A stretch of DNA of 64,000 bases from Pseudomonadota bacterium (GTDB lineage Bacteria > Myxococcota > Myxococcia > Myxococcales > Myxococcaceae), in the NCBI GenBank assembly GCA_023426545.1, contig JAFAAN010000066.1, positions 80,534-144,533 of the forward strand, in the 5' to 3' direction. Numbering within the stretch: position 1 is the stretch's first letter; each line of letters begins with the position of its first letter. The notes beneath the pieces are model-generated. The model ran no database searches, was not told where the DNA came from, and saw nothing but the letters and a program-made list of their open reading frames with translations. The position numbers and the translations under genes are program-made. This document shows, piece after piece, positions 53,152 through 60,955 of the stretch.

Positions 53152-53170
53152 TCATCAGAGAGTAACTTTC

Positions 53171-53213
53171 AGCGGGCGGCACGGCTTTCAAGAGCCTGCC
53201 GCCCGCTTTGTTT
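53171..53213 (+). terminator. strong intrinsic terminator between tRNA-Val and thrS
   Basis: AGCGGGCGGCA pairs perfectly with TGCCGCCCGCT (11 bp, 15-nt loop with a small internal stem) and is followed by TTGTTT. It ends only 11 bp before the thrS ATG, and the thrS Shine-Dalgarno (GAGGT) begins directly behind the T-tract. Confidence 0.88.
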
Positions 53214-53224
53214 CCGAGGTACGT

Positions 53225-55153
53225 ATGTCCGACATGATCACGGTGACGCTCCCCGACGGCTCGCAGAAGCAGACGGCCCGGGGAACCAGCATCGCGGACT
53301 TCGTGCGGGAGAGCATCGGGCCCGGCCTGGCGAAGGCCGCCTTGTTCGCGCGCGTGAACGGCCAGGACATGGACCTGGCGCGGAAGCTGGACGAGGACGC
53401 GAAGCTCCAGATCTTCACGCCGAAGAGCCCCGAGTCCCTGGAGCTCATCCGGCACGACGCCGCCCACGTGGTGGCCAGCGCGGTGCAGAAGCTCTTCCCG
53501 GGCACGCAGGTGACCATCGGTCCCGCGACGGAGGAGGGCTTCTACTACGACTTCTTCCGCGAGAAGCCCTTCACGCCGGACGACCTGGAGAAGATCGAGG
53601 CCGAGGCGAACGCCGAGCTGAAGCGGGATCAGCCCTTCGTCCGCACCGAGATCTCCATGGACGAGGCCGTGCGCCTGTTCGAGGAGAAGGGCGAGAAGTT
53701 CAAGGTGGAGATCGTCAAGGACATCGCCGCCAAGGGCGCCGAGACGCTCACGCTCTACACGCACGGGGACTGGGTGGACTTCTGCCTGGGGCCCCACGCG
53801 CCCAGCACGGGGAAGATCGGCGTCATCAAGATCCTCTCCTCCAGCGGCGCGTACTGGCGCGGCGACCACCGCAACCCGATGCTCCAGCGCGTCTACGGCA
53901 CGGCCTTCTTCGACAAGAAGCAGCTGCAGGAGTACCTGACGCGCATCGAGGAGTCGAAGAAGCGCGACCACCGCAAGCTGGGCAAGGAGCTGGACCTCTT
54001 CCACTTCCACCCGTACGCGCCGGGCTCCGCCTTCTGGACCCCGAAGGGCACCGCGCTCTACACCACGCTGTCCAACTGGATGCGGCAGCTCACCCAGAAC
54101 GATGGGTACGTGGAGATCAAGACGCCCCTGATGTTCAACAAGGGGTTGTGGGAGACGAGCGGCCACTGGGGCAAGTACAAGGAGAACATGTTCCTCGTGC
54201 TCGACAGCGAGTCGGGCGAGCATGACTTCTCGCTCAAGCCGATGAACTGCCCGTCGCACCACCTGTTCTACGGCTTCAAGAAGCACAGCTACCGCGACCT
54301 GCCGCTGCGCTTCCACACGCAGGACGTGCTGCACCGCAACGAGGCGGCGGGCTCGCTGGGCGGCCTCACGCGCGTGCGGCAGTTCGCGCAGGATGACGCG
54401 CACATCTACTGCACCGAGGCGCAGATCACCGACGAGGTGCGCCGCTTCGTGAAGCTGCTGGACCACGTCTACAAGGCGGTGGGGCTCACCTACGCGGTGA
54501 AGCTGTCCACGCGCCCCGAGCAGCGCCTGGGCGATGATTCCCTGTGGGATCGCGCCGAGGGCGGCCTGAAGGCGGCGCTCGAGTCGCTGGGCCTCGAGTA
54601 CGAGCTGGCCCCGGGAGACGGCGCCTTCTACGGTCCGAAGATCGACTTCGCGGTGTCGGACAGCATCGGCCGCCGGTGGCAGCTGGGCACCATGCAGCTG
54701 GACTACCTGGCCCCCGAGCGCTTCGACCTGACGTACGTGGGTGAGGACAACGCCGAGCACCGGCCGGTGGTGCTCCACCGCGCCATCTTCGGCTCGTTCG
54801 AGCGCTTCACGGCCATCCTGATCGAGCACTTCGCGGGCGCCTTCCCGGCCTGGCTGGCGCCCATCCAGGCGGTGCTGGTGACGGTGGCGGACCGGCAGCT
54901 CGATTACGCCCGGAAGGTGCGGGACACGCTGAAGGCGAAGGGGTACCGGGTGGAGCTGGACGAGCGCGGCCTGTCGATGAACGCGAAGATCCGCGAGGCC
55001 CAGCTCCAGAAGGTGCCGTTCACCCTGGTGGTGGGAGACACCGAGGTGTCGGGTGAGGGCGTGGCGCCGCGCCGGTACGGCGGCGAGGACCTGAAGACCA
55101 TGAAGCTGGCGGACTTCGAGGCCCTGCTGGCCAAGGAAGCGGCCCTGCCGTGA
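53225..55153 (+). CDS. thrS: threonyl-tRNA synthetase
   Basis: A 642-residue class II synthetase that charges tRNA-Thr. Order: TGS domain (1-65, ITVTLPDGSQKQTARGTSIA); editing N2 domain with HDAAH near 78-82 and later the HxxxD-like segment; catalytic core with motif 2 (RFHTQDVLHRNEAAG), zinc Cys in MNCPSHH, and motif 3 (HRAIFGSFERF); anticodon-binding domain from about 545 (PIQAVLVTVADRQLDYA). Length is standard. The ATG has GAGGT 5 bases upstream and sits right after a terminator hairpin, so transcription must read through it or start elsewhere. Confidence 0.97.
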   Translation: MSDMITVTLPDGSQKQTARGTSIADFVRESIGPGLAKAALFARVNGQDMDLARKLDEDAKLQIFTPKSPESLELIRHDAAHVVASAVQKLFPGTQVTIGPATEEGFYYDFFREKPFTPDDLEKIEAEANAELKRDQPFVRTEISMDEAVRLFEEKGEKFKVEIVKDIAAKGAETLTLYTHGDWVDFCLGPHAPSTGKIGVIKILSSSGAYWRGDHRNPMLQRVYGTAFFDKKQLQEYLTRIEESKKRDHRKLGKELDLFHFHPYAPGSAFWTPKGTALYTTLSNWMRQLTQNDGYVEIKTPLMFNKGLWETSGHWGKYKENMFLVLDSESGEHDFSLKPMNCPSHHLFYGFKKHSYRDLPLRFHTQDVLHRNEAAGSLGGLTRVRQFAQDDAHIYCTEAQITDEVRRFVKLLDHVYKAVGLTYAVKLSTRPEQRLGDDSLWDRAEGGLKAALESLGLEYELAPGDGAFYGPKIDFAVSDSIGRRWQLGTMQLDYLAPERFDLTYVGEDNAEHRPVVLHRAIFGSFERFTAILIEHFAGAFPAWLAPIQAVLVTVADRQLDYARKVRDTLKAKGYRVELDERGLSMNAKIREAQLQKVPFTLVVGDTEVSGEGVAPRRYGGEDLKTMKLADFEALLAKEAALP

Positions 55154-55158
55154 TCGGC

Positions 55159-55190
55159 GGCCCGTCTGGCAGGACGCCCTCTGACGGGCC
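55159..55190 (+). terminator. hairpin after thrS
   Basis: GGCCCGTC and GACGGGCC form a perfect 8-bp stem with a 16-nt loop just after the thrS stop. Only TT follows before the next promoter's -35, so strength is uncertain. Confidence 0.55.
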
Positions 55191-55218
55191 TTGACTCCCG
55201 GTCGCACCTAAGTATGTT
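55191..55218 (+). promoter_or_regulatory. promoter and structured leader of rpmI-rplT
   Basis: TTGACT (55191-55196), a 16-bp spacer and TATGTT (55213-55218) lie about 100 nt before the rpmI start. The resulting leader contains two small inverted repeats (CGAGA/TCTCG near 55260 and GCCGT/ACGGC near 55276-55293), which could take part in ribosomal-protein feedback control. Confidence 0.6.
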
Positions 55219-55317
55219 GGCGCACTTTCGAGGGGAGTCCGCGCAAGTTCCCCAATTTTCGAGAGTTCTCGCACCGCCGTGGAGTCCGACGGCAGCGTGC
55301 ATGGAAGGATCAGGACG

Positions 55318-55524
55318 ATGCCGAAGTTGAAGACCCGCAGCAGCGCCAAGAAGCGCTTCCAGGTGAAGAAGAGCGGTGCGGTCAAGTTCGCCAAGTCGCA
55401 GGCGAAGCACCTCTTCACGTTCTCGAAGACGCCGAAGTCCAAGCGCACCAACCGGGGCACCGGCCATCTGCGCGACATGGACGCGAAGAAGGTCATCAAG
55501 GAGATGTTCCCCTACGGGGGCTGA
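55318..55524 (+). CDS. rpmI: 50S ribosomal protein L35
   Basis: A 68-residue basic protein with the L35 pattern MPKLKTRSSAKKRFQVKKSG, an AKSQAKHLFTFSKTPKSKRT centre and a MDAKKVIKEMFPYG end. ATG 55318 is preceded by GGAAGGATCAGG. It is followed 99 bp later by rplT, the universal gene order. Unlike the usual infC-rpmI-rplT operon, no infC gene precedes it. Confidence 0.97.
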   Translation: MPKLKTRSSAKKRFQVKKSGAVKFAKSQAKHLFTFSKTPKSKRTNRGTGHLRDMDAKKVIKEMFPYGG

Positions 55525-55623
55525 TTCCGGCTTTTCGGAGTCAGGGATTACGTGGCCTCGTCGGAGCGGCGGTACGCCTGCACCGGGGGGCTTCCAAACT
55601 ACGCAGTCCGAGTTGAGGTCGTC

Positions 55624-55971
55624 ATGCGCGTCAAGAAGGGTGTCAAGGCTCGTCGCCGTCGTAATCGTATCCTGAAGCTGGCCAAGGGGTTCCGCGGCCG
55701 CCGGAAGAACTGCTACAAGCGCGCCAACCAGGCAGTTGAGCGGGCGCTGGATTTCGCCAGCCGCGACCGCATGCAGCGCAAGCGGGACTTCCGCCGTCTG
55801 TGGATCGTCCGCATCAACGCGGCCGCGCGCGCGGTGGGTCTCTCCTACTCGAAGCTGATCGCCGGCCTGGCGAAGGCGAAGATCGGCCTGGATCGCAAGG
55901 TCCTGTCCGACATGGCCATCGCGGACCCCGCGGGCTTTGCGGCCGTCGCCAACATCGCGAAGGCGGCCTGA
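55624..55971 (+). CDS. rplT: 50S ribosomal protein L20
   Basis: A 115-residue protein with the L20 signature MRVKKGVKARRRRNRILKLA, KGFRGRRKNCYKRANQAVERAL and RDFRRLWIVRINAAARAVGL. L20 is needed early in 50S assembly and in many bacteria represses its own operon by binding the leader mRNA. Length is normal. Hairpins follow before pheS. Confidence 0.98.
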   Translation: MRVKKGVKARRRRNRILKLAKGFRGRRKNCYKRANQAVERALDFASRDRMQRKRDFRRLWIVRINAAARAVGLSYSKLIAGLAKAKIGLDRKVLSDMAIADPAGFAAVANIAKAA

Positions 55972-56011
55972 GACACATCTGGCCCGAAAGGCCGGAGACA
56001 GAACGGGTGAG

Positions 56012-56033
56012 GGTCGCAGCCATGGCTGCGACC
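56012..56033 (+). promoter_or_regulatory. perfect 22-bp palindrome in the rplT-pheS spacer
   Basis: GGTCGCAGCCA meets its exact reverse complement with no loop bases at DNA level; as RNA it forms a stem of about 9 bp. It contains an ATG at its centre and precedes the pheS terminator by 18 bp. It could be an operator, an anti-terminator part or a second 3'-end hairpin of rplT. Confidence 0.5.
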
Positions 56034-56051
56034 TTCTCCGGAAGCGTGAAC

Positions 56052-56082
56052 GGGCTGCCTCGTCAGGGGCGGCCCTTTTTTT
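56052..56082 (+). terminator. intrinsic terminator/attenuator upstream of pheS
   Basis: GGGCTGCCTC pairs with GGGGCGGCCC (10 bp, two G-U pairs, loop GTCA) followed directly by seven T. It lies 49 bp before the pheS ATG and 80 bp after the rplT stop. Confidence 0.85.
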
Positions 56083-56131
56083 GTGCCTCGGCGCCACGGG
56101 CGCGCGGGCACTGGAACGGAGGCGGAAGTCC

Positions 56132-57181
56132 ATGCGGGATCGGTTGCTGGCGCTTGCGGAATCCGCGAAGCGGGAGATTGGCGGCGCATCGGAGCTGTCC
56201 GCGGTCGAGGCGCTGCGGGTCCGCTACCTGGGCAAGAAGGGTGAGCTGTCTGGCGTGCTGGGGGGCATGGGCAAGCTCCCCCCGGACGAGCGGCGCTCGC
56301 TGGGCGAGGTGGCCAACAGCGTCAAGGCGGAGCTGGAGAAGCTGCTCGCCGAGGCCGTGCAGCGCGCCGAGGAGGCCGCGCTGGAGGCGCAGCTCCAGGG
56401 CCCGGGCCTGGATGTGACGCTGCCGGGCCGCGGGGTGGCGCTGGGGAGCCGGCACCCCGTGTCGCGGACGCTGGAGGAGATTGTCCGGACCTTCTCGCGG
56501 CTCGGCTTCGACGTGGCCAGCGGGCCGGAGATCGAGCTGGATTACTTCAACTTCGAGGCGCTGAACCTGCCGAAGGACCACCCCGCGCGGGACATGCAGG
56601 ACACCTTCTACGTGGACGAGGCCACGCTGGGCCACGCGAAGAAGGCGGACAGCTCGGCGCTGCTGCGCACGCACACGTCCCCGGTGCAGGTGCGGTACAT
56701 GCTCAACCGCAAGCCGCCCATCCGCGCGGTGATGCCGGGCCGGGTGTACCGGCGCGACTCGGACATCACGCACACGCCCATGTTCCACCAGGTGGAGGGC
56801 CTGCTGGTGGACAAGGGCGTGACGTTCGCCGAGCTGAAGGGCTCGCTGGCGGCGTTCGTGACGGCCTTCTTCGGCTCGGACACGCGCACGCGCTTCCGCC
56901 CGTCGTTCTTCCCCTTCACGGAGCCCTCGGCGGAGGTGGACATCACCTGCACGAACTGCGGGGGGAAGGGCTGCCGCATCTGCAAGCAGACGGGGTGGCT
57001 GGAGGTGCTGGGCAGCGGCATGGTGCACCCCAACGTCTTCAAGGCCGCCGGGTATGACCCGAACGAGGTGACGGGCTACGCGTTCGGCATGGGCGTGGAG
57101 CGCATCGCCATGCTGCGCTACCGCATCGACGACCTGCGGATGATGTTCGAGAACGACGCGCGCTTCCTCGAGCAGTTCTGA
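56132..57181 (+). CDS. pheS: phenylalanyl-tRNA synthetase alpha subunit
   Basis: A 349-residue alpha subunit of the (alpha-beta)2 class II enzyme. It has an N-terminal coiled coil (1-100), motif 2 RVYRRDSDITHTPMFHQVEGL near 205, the insert PSAEVDITCTNCGGKGC with four Cys of zinc-knuckle type (CTNCGGKGCRIC), and motif 3 AFGMGVERIAMLRY at the end. The Cys cluster is seen in some but not all PheS. ATG 56132 has GGAGG about 10 bases upstream. pheT follows after 61 bp. Confidence 0.97.
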   Translation: MRDRLLALAESAKREIGGASELSAVEALRVRYLGKKGELSGVLGGMGKLPPDERRSLGEVANSVKAELEKLLAEAVQRAEEAALEAQLQGPGLDVTLPGRGVALGSRHPVSRTLEEIVRTFSRLGFDVASGPEIELDYFNFEALNLPKDHPARDMQDTFYVDEATLGHAKKADSSALLRTHTSPVQVRYMLNRKPPIRAVMPGRVYRRDSDITHTPMFHQVEGLLVDKGVTFAELKGSLAAFVTAFFGSDTRTRFRPSFFPFTEPSAEVDITCTNCGGKGCRICKQTGWLEVLGSGMVHPNVFKAAGYDPNEVTGYAFGMGVERIAMLRYRIDDLRMMFENDARFLEQF

Positions 57182-57242
57182 GATTCCAGGGGGCTCCGAG
57201 CGGGCCCCCATGTTCCAGCCGGTAGACGAAGAGGGTGGACCT

Positions 57243-59657
57243 GTGAAGATTTCGGTGAAGTGGCTGGGCGATTACGTGGCGCTGCCGCCGTCCGTGGACG
57301 AGCTGGCGCGGAAGCTGACCGCCGCGGGCCTGGAGATCGAGGGAATGGAGCGCCCCGCGGAAGCCCTTCGCGGCGTGGTGGTGGCGCAAATCAAGGAGTC
57401 CGTGCAGCACCCCAACGCGGACAAGCTGTCCGTCACGCAGGTGGACATCGGCGGGACGGCGCTGCTCCAGGTGGTGTGCGGCGCGAAGAACTTCAAGGTG
57501 GGCGACAAGGTGCCGCTGGCCACCGTGGGCGCGAAGCTGCCCAACGGCATGGACATCAAGCAGGCGGCCCTGCGCGGCGTGGACAGCTTCGGCATGCTCT
57601 GCTCCTCCAAGGAGTTGGGGCTGAGCGAGGAGTCCAGCGGCCTGCTCATCCTCCCGCCGGACACGCGCGTGGGCCTCCCCATCGCGGAGGCCGTGGGGCT
57701 GGATGACGTGGTGCTGGAGGTGAACGTCACCCCGAACCGCCCGGACGCGCTCAGCCACCTGGGCGTGGCGCGCGAGGTGAGCGTGGTGACCGGCTCCGCG
57801 CTGGAGGTGCCCCAGCCGACGCCGCCCGAGTCGGGGACGCCCGCGGCCGAGCAGGTGAAGGTGCGCGTGGAGGCCCCGGAGCGCTGCCCGCGCTACGTGG
57901 CGCGCGTGGTGGAGAACGTGACGATTGGTCCCTCTCCCCAGTGGATGCAGGACCGGCTGAAGGCGGCCGGCGTGCGCGCCATCAACAACGTGGTGGACGT
58001 CACCAACTACGTGAACCTGGAGTACGGGCAGCCGCTGCACGCCTTCGATCTGGAGAAGCTGGCCGGGCAGGAGATTGTCGTCCGCACGGCGGCGCGCGGC
58101 GAGAAGCTCAAGACGCTGGACGGCAAGGACCGCGTGCTGGACGTGGATGACCTGGTCATCGCGGACAAGGAGCGGGCGCAGGCCATCGCGGGTGTCATGG
58201 GCGGCGGCGACAGCGAGGTGACGGAGGGCACGAAGCGGCTGGTGCTGGAGTCGGCGAACTTCCAGGGGGCCACGGTGCGGCGCTCGGCGAAGCGGCACGG
58301 CCTGCACACGGAGGCGTCGCACCGCTTCGAGCGCGGCGCGGACATGGACGCGGTGGTGCCGGCCATCGACCGGGCGGCGCAGCTCATCGCGGAGCTGGCG
58401 GGTGGCACGGTGGCGCCGGGCCGCGTGGACGTGTACCCGGCGCCGAAGCCCCCGCGGCAGGTGACGCTGCGCTTCGCCCGCGTGGAGCAGGTGCTGGGCG
58501 TCGCCATCGCGGAGTCGGAGATCCGCCGCATCCTGGCGGCCCTGGGCTTCCAGGCGGTGGAGGAGGGGACGGGGCAGGCGACGTACGAGGTGCCCCGGGC
58601 CCGCGTGGACGTGGAGCGCGAGGAGGACCTGCTGGAAGAGGTCGCGCGCATCTACGGCTACGACAACATTCCGGCGACGCTGCCGCGCGGTCTGTCCACG
58701 CTGGCGCCGGAGCCCCCCCACGCCGAGGCCGAGCGCCGCATGCGCCAGGCGCTGGCGGGGGCGGGGTTCGACGAGGTGGTGAACTACTCGTTCGTCGCGC
58801 CGCGCAGCCTGGAGGTGCTCGGTGGGGCGGAGAAGCCGGTGGCGCTGCTCAATCCGCTGAGCGTGGAGCAGTCGGTGATGCGCACCAGCCTGCTGCCGGG
58901 CCTGCTGGAGAACCTGTCCCGCAGCGTGCGGCATCAGGTGGAGGCGGTGGCCCTCTACGAGACGGGCCGGGCCTACTTCCAGGACCCCGAGGGCGGGCAG
59001 GGGCAGCACCCTGCGGCGCGCGAGGTGCCGAGGGTGGCGGGGCTGGTGTGGGGCCTGCGAGGTGGTGGCCGGAGCTGGACGCACAAGGAGGCCCGCGCGG
59101 ACTTCTACGACGCGAAGGCGGCGGTGGAGGGGCTGCTGGGGGCGCTGCGCGTGGAGGGCGTGACGTATTCGCCCGAGGGGCCGGCGGCGTACCACCCGAA
59201 GGCGGTGGCGCAGGTGAAGGCGGCGGATGGGACGGTGCTGGGCCATGTGGGGGAGGTGCACCCACGGCTGGCGAAGGCGCTGGGGTTGCCGGAGGGGGTG
59301 TTCGTCTTCGAGCTGGACACGGAGCCGCTGTACGCGGCCGCGAAGCTGGTGCCGGCGTACCGGGCGCTGCCGCGCTTCCCGGCGGTGCTGCGGGACCTGG
59401 CGGTGGTGGTGCCGCTGGAGCTGCCCAACGACGAGGTGCGCCGGGTGATCCTGGAGGTGGGCAAGCCGCTGGTGGAGGACGCGCAGGTGTTCGACGTGTA
59501 CACCGGCGAGCAGATTCCGCAGGGGCGGAAGAACCTGGCGTACGCGCTGCGCTACCGCTCGCCCGAGCGGACGCTGACCGACGTGGAGGTCAACGAGGCG
59601 CACCAGCGCATCGTGGACGAGGTGAAGCAGCGGCTGGGGGCTGCCTTGCGCGCCTGA
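57243..59657 (+). CDS. pheT: phenylalanyl-tRNA synthetase beta subunit
   Basis: An 804-residue beta subunit. Order: MKISVKWLGDYV start; tRNA-binding EMAP/OB domain (about 40-150, VVVAQIKESVQHPNADKLSV); B3/B4 editing domain (about 210-390, with NNVVDVTNYV and GVMGG); B5 domain (about 400-480); catalytic-like core; C-terminal FDX-ACB anticodon domain (about 710-804, FPAVLRDLAVVVPLELPNDEV). Length is normal for the bacterial enzyme. GTG 57243 follows GAGGGTGG. Confidence 0.97.
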   Translation: MKISVKWLGDYVALPPSVDELARKLTAAGLEIEGMERPAEALRGVVVAQIKESVQHPNADKLSVTQVDIGGTALLQVVCGAKNFKVGDKVPLATVGAKLPNGMDIKQAALRGVDSFGMLCSSKELGLSEESSGLLILPPDTRVGLPIAEAVGLDDVVLEVNVTPNRPDALSHLGVAREVSVVTGSALEVPQPTPPESGTPAAEQVKVRVEAPERCPRYVARVVENVTIGPSPQWMQDRLKAAGVRAINNVVDVTNYVNLEYGQPLHAFDLEKLAGQEIVVRTAARGEKLKTLDGKDRVLDVDDLVIADKERAQAIAGVMGGGDSEVTEGTKRLVLESANFQGATVRRSAKRHGLHTEASHRFERGADMDAVVPAIDRAAQLIAELAGGTVAPGRVDVYPAPKPPRQVTLRFARVEQVLGVAIAESEIRRILAALGFQAVEEGTGQATYEVPRARVDVEREEDLLEEVARIYGYDNIPATLPRGLSTLAPEPPHAEAERRMRQALAGAGFDEVVNYSFVAPRSLEVLGGAEKPVALLNPLSVEQSVMRTSLLPGLLENLSRSVRHQVEAVALYETGRAYFQDPEGGQGQHPAAREVPRVAGLVWGLRGGGRSWTHKEARADFYDAKAAVEGLLGALRVEGVTYSPEGPAAYHPKAVAQVKAADGTVLGHVGEVHPRLAKALGLPEGVFVFELDTEPLYAAAKLVPAYRALPRFPAVLRDLAVVVPLELPNDEVRRVILEVGKPLVEDAQVFDVYTGEQIPQGRKNLAYALRYRSPERTLTDVEVNEAHQRIVDEVKQRLGAALRA

Positions 59658-59679
59658 ATTCCTGAATGAAGTCAGAGGG

Positions 59680-59708
59680 TTGACACGTCTTCGGGAAGGC
59701 TGCAACAG
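59680..59708 (+). promoter_or_regulatory. possible promoter of ihfA
   Basis: TTGACA (59680-59685), a 17-bp spacer and CAACAG (59703-59708) lie 39 bp before the ihfA ATG. The -35 is consensus but the -10 is weak, so ihfA may also be read from pheST. Confidence 0.45.
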
Positions 59709-59747
59709 TGCCCGGCGTTCAGCCCCGAGGGCTTCCCGAGGATTCGC

Positions 59748-60137
59748 ATGACGAAGGCGGACATCATCGAGGGTGTCTACGAGAAGGTCGGCTTCTCGAA
59801 GAAGGAGTCGGCCGAGATCGTGGAGCTCGTGTTCGACACGCTGAAGGAGACCCTTGAGCGTGGGGACAAGATCAAGATCTCCGGGTTCGGCAACTTCCAG
59901 GTTCGCCAGAAGAAGGCGCGCGTGGGCCGCAACCCGCAGACGGGCAAGGAGATCGAGATCTCGGCGCGCCGGGTGCTGACCTTCCGGCCGAGCCAGGTGC
60001 TCAAGAGCGCCCTCAATGGTGAGGCCCCGCCGGAGGACCATGCGGAGATCGACGCCCGGGAGGAGGCCGCGGCCGACGCGGCGGAGGCCCGTGGCGAGGA
60101 CTTCGACGAAGAAGGAATGGAGGACATGGAAGGGTGA
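59748..60137 (+). CDS. ihfA: integration host factor alpha subunit with acidic tail
   Basis: A 129-residue HU/IHF-family DNA-bending protein: MTKADIIEGVYEKVGFSKKES, KISGFGNFQVRQKKARVGRNPQTGKEIEIS with the minor-groove-intercalating Pro in RNPQTG, and RRVLTFRPSQVLKSALN. It sits directly after pheT, the classic pheST-ihfA order, which supports IHF-alpha over HU. Residues about 98-129 are an extra acidic tail (EEAAADAAEARGEDFDEEGMEDMEG) absent from enterobacterial IHF (about 99 residues). Such a tail could modulate DNA binding. Confidence 0.93.
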   Translation: MTKADIIEGVYEKVGFSKKESAEIVELVFDTLKETLERGDKIKISGFGNFQVRQKKARVGRNPQTGKEIEISARRVLTFRPSQVLKSALNGEAPPEDHAEIDAREEAAADAAEARGEDFDEEGMEDMEG

Positions 60138-60167
60138 GTTTTTCGGACGGTGCCCTGCTGCTCGTGC

Positions 60168-60196
60168 TTGACCTGAGCGTCATGTGGGGGCATAAG
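60168..60196 (+). promoter_or_regulatory. sigma-70-type promoter of tRNA-Pro
   Basis: TTGACC (60168-60173), a 17-bp spacer and CATAAG (60191-60196), ending 29 bp before the tRNA. Confidence 0.65.
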
Positions 60197-60225
60197 GGCG
60201 CACCCTTTCACGGCAGCAGCAGTGC

Positions 60226-60302
<77 letters not shown>

Positions 60303-60305
60303 TCG

Positions 60306-60350
60306 AAGGCCCTGGAGTTCTTGGCGAAAGCTGAGGATTCCAGGGCCTTT
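60306..60350 (+). terminator. terminator between tRNA-Pro and integrase remnant
   Basis: AAGGCCCTGGA pairs perfectly with TCCAGGGCCTT over 11 bp (22-nt loop), then TTT-ACC-TTTT. It overlaps the integrase stop codon and could act in both directions. Confidence 0.75.
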
Positions 60351-60666
60351 ACCTTTTGAGGCTCCGGGGCTCTAGCAGCAAACTAGCAGCAAGCGGAGTG
60401 GGCTCGGCGCCAGCAGCAAGCGAGGCATGAGGAACGGGTTCGCTGGGGCCTGGAGCAATGGGCCCGAACGCGAGCAGGTTGAGGCCCTTGCGCATGTCCT
60501 CCACGTCGAGGTGGCCGTAGATCTCCGAGGTGATGGCCGAGTTCGAGTGGCGCAGGATGCGCTGCACGGTGGCCAGCGGGATGTCCGCCTTGAGCAGCAA
60601 GGTGGCCGTCGTGTGCCGCAGGTAATGGAGGCGCGGCAGGGGATTTGCCCCTGTTTCATGCCTCAT
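60349..60666 (-). pseudogene. truncated tyrosine recombinase (phage-type integrase), C-terminal fragment
   Basis: About 105 residues with the C-terminal part of the integrase catalytic domain: HYLRHTTATLLLKADIPLATVQRILRHSNSAITSEIYGH. It holds the H-x-x-R box (HYLRHT region), the second His/Lys-Leu-Gly-like segment (LRHSNSAITSEIYGH) and the nucleophile Tyr. The N-terminal DNA-binding domain and the first catalytic Arg are missing; the frame closes at a TGA at 60715-60717. A full integrase has about 350-420 residues. It points toward tRNA-Pro, as the integrase of a tRNA-targeting island does. It is probably inactive, so the island is likely fixed. Confidence 0.85.
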
Positions 60667-60955
60667 CCTAGCTTGGCGTGATGCCCCTCGTACGAGGCAT
60701 ACGTGGCAGGGGCTTCAGAACGCGACTACATCTTGGCAATGGAAATGCTGTACGCTCTTCCCGGACGTATAGTGGAGCGGGGGACTCGCGTCACTCAGCG
60801 GATGACCTCCTTGTGGTGCTTCCGGAGGGCACCGGTACGTGGTGTTCGTCCTGTAAGACGCCCAGCAATGCTACGAACAGTAGTTACGTTCACGGCCCAG
60901 CTGATGCCAGCTAGTTGTATCGCCCGGGCAACTCCCGCATGTCCCGGCGGTGCAG

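Noticed and set aside
56022..56131. Classical phenylalanine leader peptide for pheST attenuation
   Set aside because: A frame from the ATG at 56022 holds Phe codons, but they lie in the terminator T-tract and the frame has no stop before pheS, so ribosome stalling could not work in the usual way.
57039..60041. A 1,000-codon minus-strand frame opposite pheT and ihfA
   Set aside because: Shadow of two unambiguous housekeeping genes; its composition is that of antisense high-GC sequence.
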